64,000 nt of DNA from Trichobilharzia szidati (lineage: Eukaryota; Platyhelminthes; Trematoda; Strigeidida; Schistosomatidae), in contig OX235279.1 of assembly GCA_944472155.2 (NCBI GenBank), positions 118,722,110 to 118,786,109 of the forward strand, given 5' to 3'. The notes below the pieces were generated by a model. It was not told the origin of the DNA, searched no databases, and saw only the letters and a program-made list of their open reading frames with translations. Position 1 is the first letter of the stretch, and every line of letters starts with the position of its first letter. A program made the translations under genes and the position numbers. Positions 62,609 through 64,000 of the stretch are shown piece after piece.

Positions 62609-62967
62609 ATTTTGGTATTCCCGGTACAATGATCAATCCTGGTGGTTGTCAATTTTTGTATATTAATTCTTTCGACGCAACAGTATCTACCACTGAAGCT
62701 TCTTCTTCCTCTTCTACTGCTTCATCCAAATTATTTACCTCTCAAATGAATAAAATACCTCCTAAAGGGTGGACTAATTCACCGTTATATCCGAATGATT
62801 ATTCACCCAATTCAGATTGCCTGTACATATTTACACCACAGACTGATTATCTTGTTGATCAGTCTATCCGATTAGTTTTTGAAACCTTTACAACTGCACA
62901 TAGACTACAGATGAAAGATGTTTTTGTAAACATAACAGAAGTAGAGAGATTTCAGAATTGTCATGAG
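62609..62967 (+). CDS. CUB gene exon 7: start of CUB4
   Basis: Acceptor TTTGACTAG. Protein DFGIPGTMINPGGCQFLYIN (first CUB4 cysteine about residue 638), then a Ser/Thr run, WTNSPLYPNDYSPNSDCLYI, SIRLVFETF and MKDVFVNITEVERF. It ends with NCHE at donor GTGAGT in phase 0. The exon runs past the point where CUB1-3 are interrupted, and the cysteine normally found before xxDFLDVY is Met/Lys here, so this domain has lost or never had the internal intron and that disulfide. The rest of CUB4 lies beyond the window. Confidence 0.85.
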
Positions 62968-64000
62968 GTGAGTCTATTTGAATTGAAATCAATTATATAT
63001 TTAACAATTAATAATGATAATGGCTTTATTCCAAACAATATTTTTGATGCAGTGTAGAATTTTAAGCATCTCGTTCTCTTCACGTTGTGTAGTGAGAAGG
63101 AAAACAGTTTCAAAACTTTCTAATATTTCCAGTAATATTAATAATATGTAACTGTCAAAATAATTAATAATAAATGCACGGGATTAATGACAACAATACA
63201 TTGATGATAGGAAGAATACAGAGTTGTTTATCTACTATTTCTCAGTAATTTGTTGATCTTATACCTAATGCATTTTTCACAACATAAAGTTTTGCCAATC
63301 AAAATGTTGTCGAATTTTCATTTTTCGTCTTTAGTTTTATTTTAAGTCTGCATTATTTTTGAAACCTTTAATTCTACAATTTGATACAGGGTATTATACA
63401 AACAGGTAATGAATAATGCTTTTCTACTAAAAGTACTCATCATTGAAGCACTTTCATCCACTCAGAAACTCTGGTTTTGTTTAGGGTGATTATAAAAACC
63501 CTATCGGTAAAAAAATATGCAGAAAAATGGAGATAAATGCGATATATCCTGAGGAGACCACTGAGTGATATCATGCCCCAAACCGTCGAGTGAAACCCGG
63601 ATGCGAAATAACCAGTTGGACTTCCTATGTTAACATTGGGGGAGATCGTGTAAGGAGGACATGAACGCCTGTGTACAATCGTTCAGCCAGCTAAAGAAAG
63701 GGCTTTAGAAGACACAGTGAAGTGAAGATGTGCTGCTGATGTCCTATGCTACACGTGTAATCCAAGGGAATAATAACAGTCTGTAGGACGGTAGATTAGT
63801 ATGATCCGAATAGCTTAAAACTGATTCGGACTGATTTGTAAAGATATGCAGCGGAGTTCGCTGACTGATATTCCAATCTTACAGTCCGTTCATCGATTAT
63901 AACAATGAAAAGTCAGTGTCAGGAGGACAAAAGTTACAGTATATCATTAAGTGAGAAACCACAAATTCGAGAAACTGTACTCACCTATCTAGTCTTTTAT
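62968..64000 (+). other. Start of intron 7 of the CUB gene
   Basis: Begins with GTGAGT. The reading frame stays open for 30 more codons, to 63057, but that stretch has no CUB character. An old RTE 3' fragment lies at 63515-63773. No acceptor followed by CUB coding sequence is seen before the window ends. Confidence 0.6.
63515..63773 (+). mobile_element. Old RTE LINE 3' end fragment
   Basis: Degraded copy of the RTE C-terminus and tail: AAATGGAGATAAATGCGATA, CTGAGGAGACCACTGAGTGA, GAGATCGTGTAAGGAGGACA, and end GTCCTATGCTAC...CAAGGGAATAATAAC. Orientation plus. It lies in intron 7. Confidence 0.65.

Larger units (their letters stand above)
20731..64000 (+). other. Multi-CUB-domain secreted protein gene (7 exons visible, 3' end outside window)
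   Basis: Seven exons (20731-21101, 24387-24736, 31879-32218, 49185-49507, 51168-51366, 59607-59896, 62609-62967) have GT donors and AG acceptors and join into 744 codons with no stop. The protein starts with a signal peptide and carries at least four CUB domains, beginning near residues 33, 284, 463 and 638. Intron phases alternate 2,1,2,1,2,1 and then 0: phase-2 introns cut CUB1-3 internally just before a cysteine, and phase-1 introns separate the domains. CUB proteins are generally extracellular binding or adhesion proteins, so secretion or surface display is inferred. Ser/Thr/Asn-rich inserts make the domains longer than the usual ~110 residues. Nothing visible distinguishes a cubilin-like, tolloid-like or flatworm-specific protein; no protease or EGF module is seen before the edge. 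Exon structure is confident, exact role unknown. Confidence 0.9.

Overview
The window looks like nuclear DNA of a schistosome blood fluke. It is AT-rich and gene-poor, with GT-AG introns of 1.6 to 17 kb. It is full of RTE-type LINEs, Penelope-like elements (PLEs) with a GIY-YIG endonuclease, and SMalpha-like SINEs with hammerhead-ribozyme remnants. The species is not determined. All family assignments come from reading motifs and comparing copies within the window; nothing was searched.

Only one host gene is supported. Seven plus-strand exons between 20731 and 62967 join without a frame break into 744 codons and run off the right edge. The product is a secreted or surface protein with a signal peptide and at least four CUB domains (extracellular beta-sandwich adhesion/binding modules). 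The exon layout is regular. CUB1 to CUB3 are each encoded by two exons, cut by a phase-2 intron directly before the same conserved cysteine. Each domain is separated from the next by a phase-1 intron. CUB4 lacks both that internal intron and that cysteine.

Layout. 1-20730 is intergenic: scattered SINE relics, an old nearly full-length RTE element on the minus strand (7489-11106) that was itself hit by a PLE end, and a 5'-truncated PLE (13752-15190) split by a composite insertion with a 13-bp target-site duplication. 20731-64000 is the CUB gene. Its introns hold a full-length RTE copy with target-site duplication (43316-46552), a truncated sister copy (28629-29838), further RTE, PLE and SINE pieces, and a 195-bp perfect palindrome (51637-51831).

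The most interesting signals concern the mobile elements. (1) One SINE family appears to be a tRNA-like head joined to both ends of the resident RTE LINE. (2) Two RTE copies share a 4-bp insertion inside the reverse-transcriptase catalytic box that an older copy lacks. (3) A PLE-type terminal repeat with a possible hammerhead fold occurs as fold-back insertions, one with 97-bp perfect arms and a 14-bp target-site duplication. No RNA gene, CRISPR array or complete second protein-coding gene was found.
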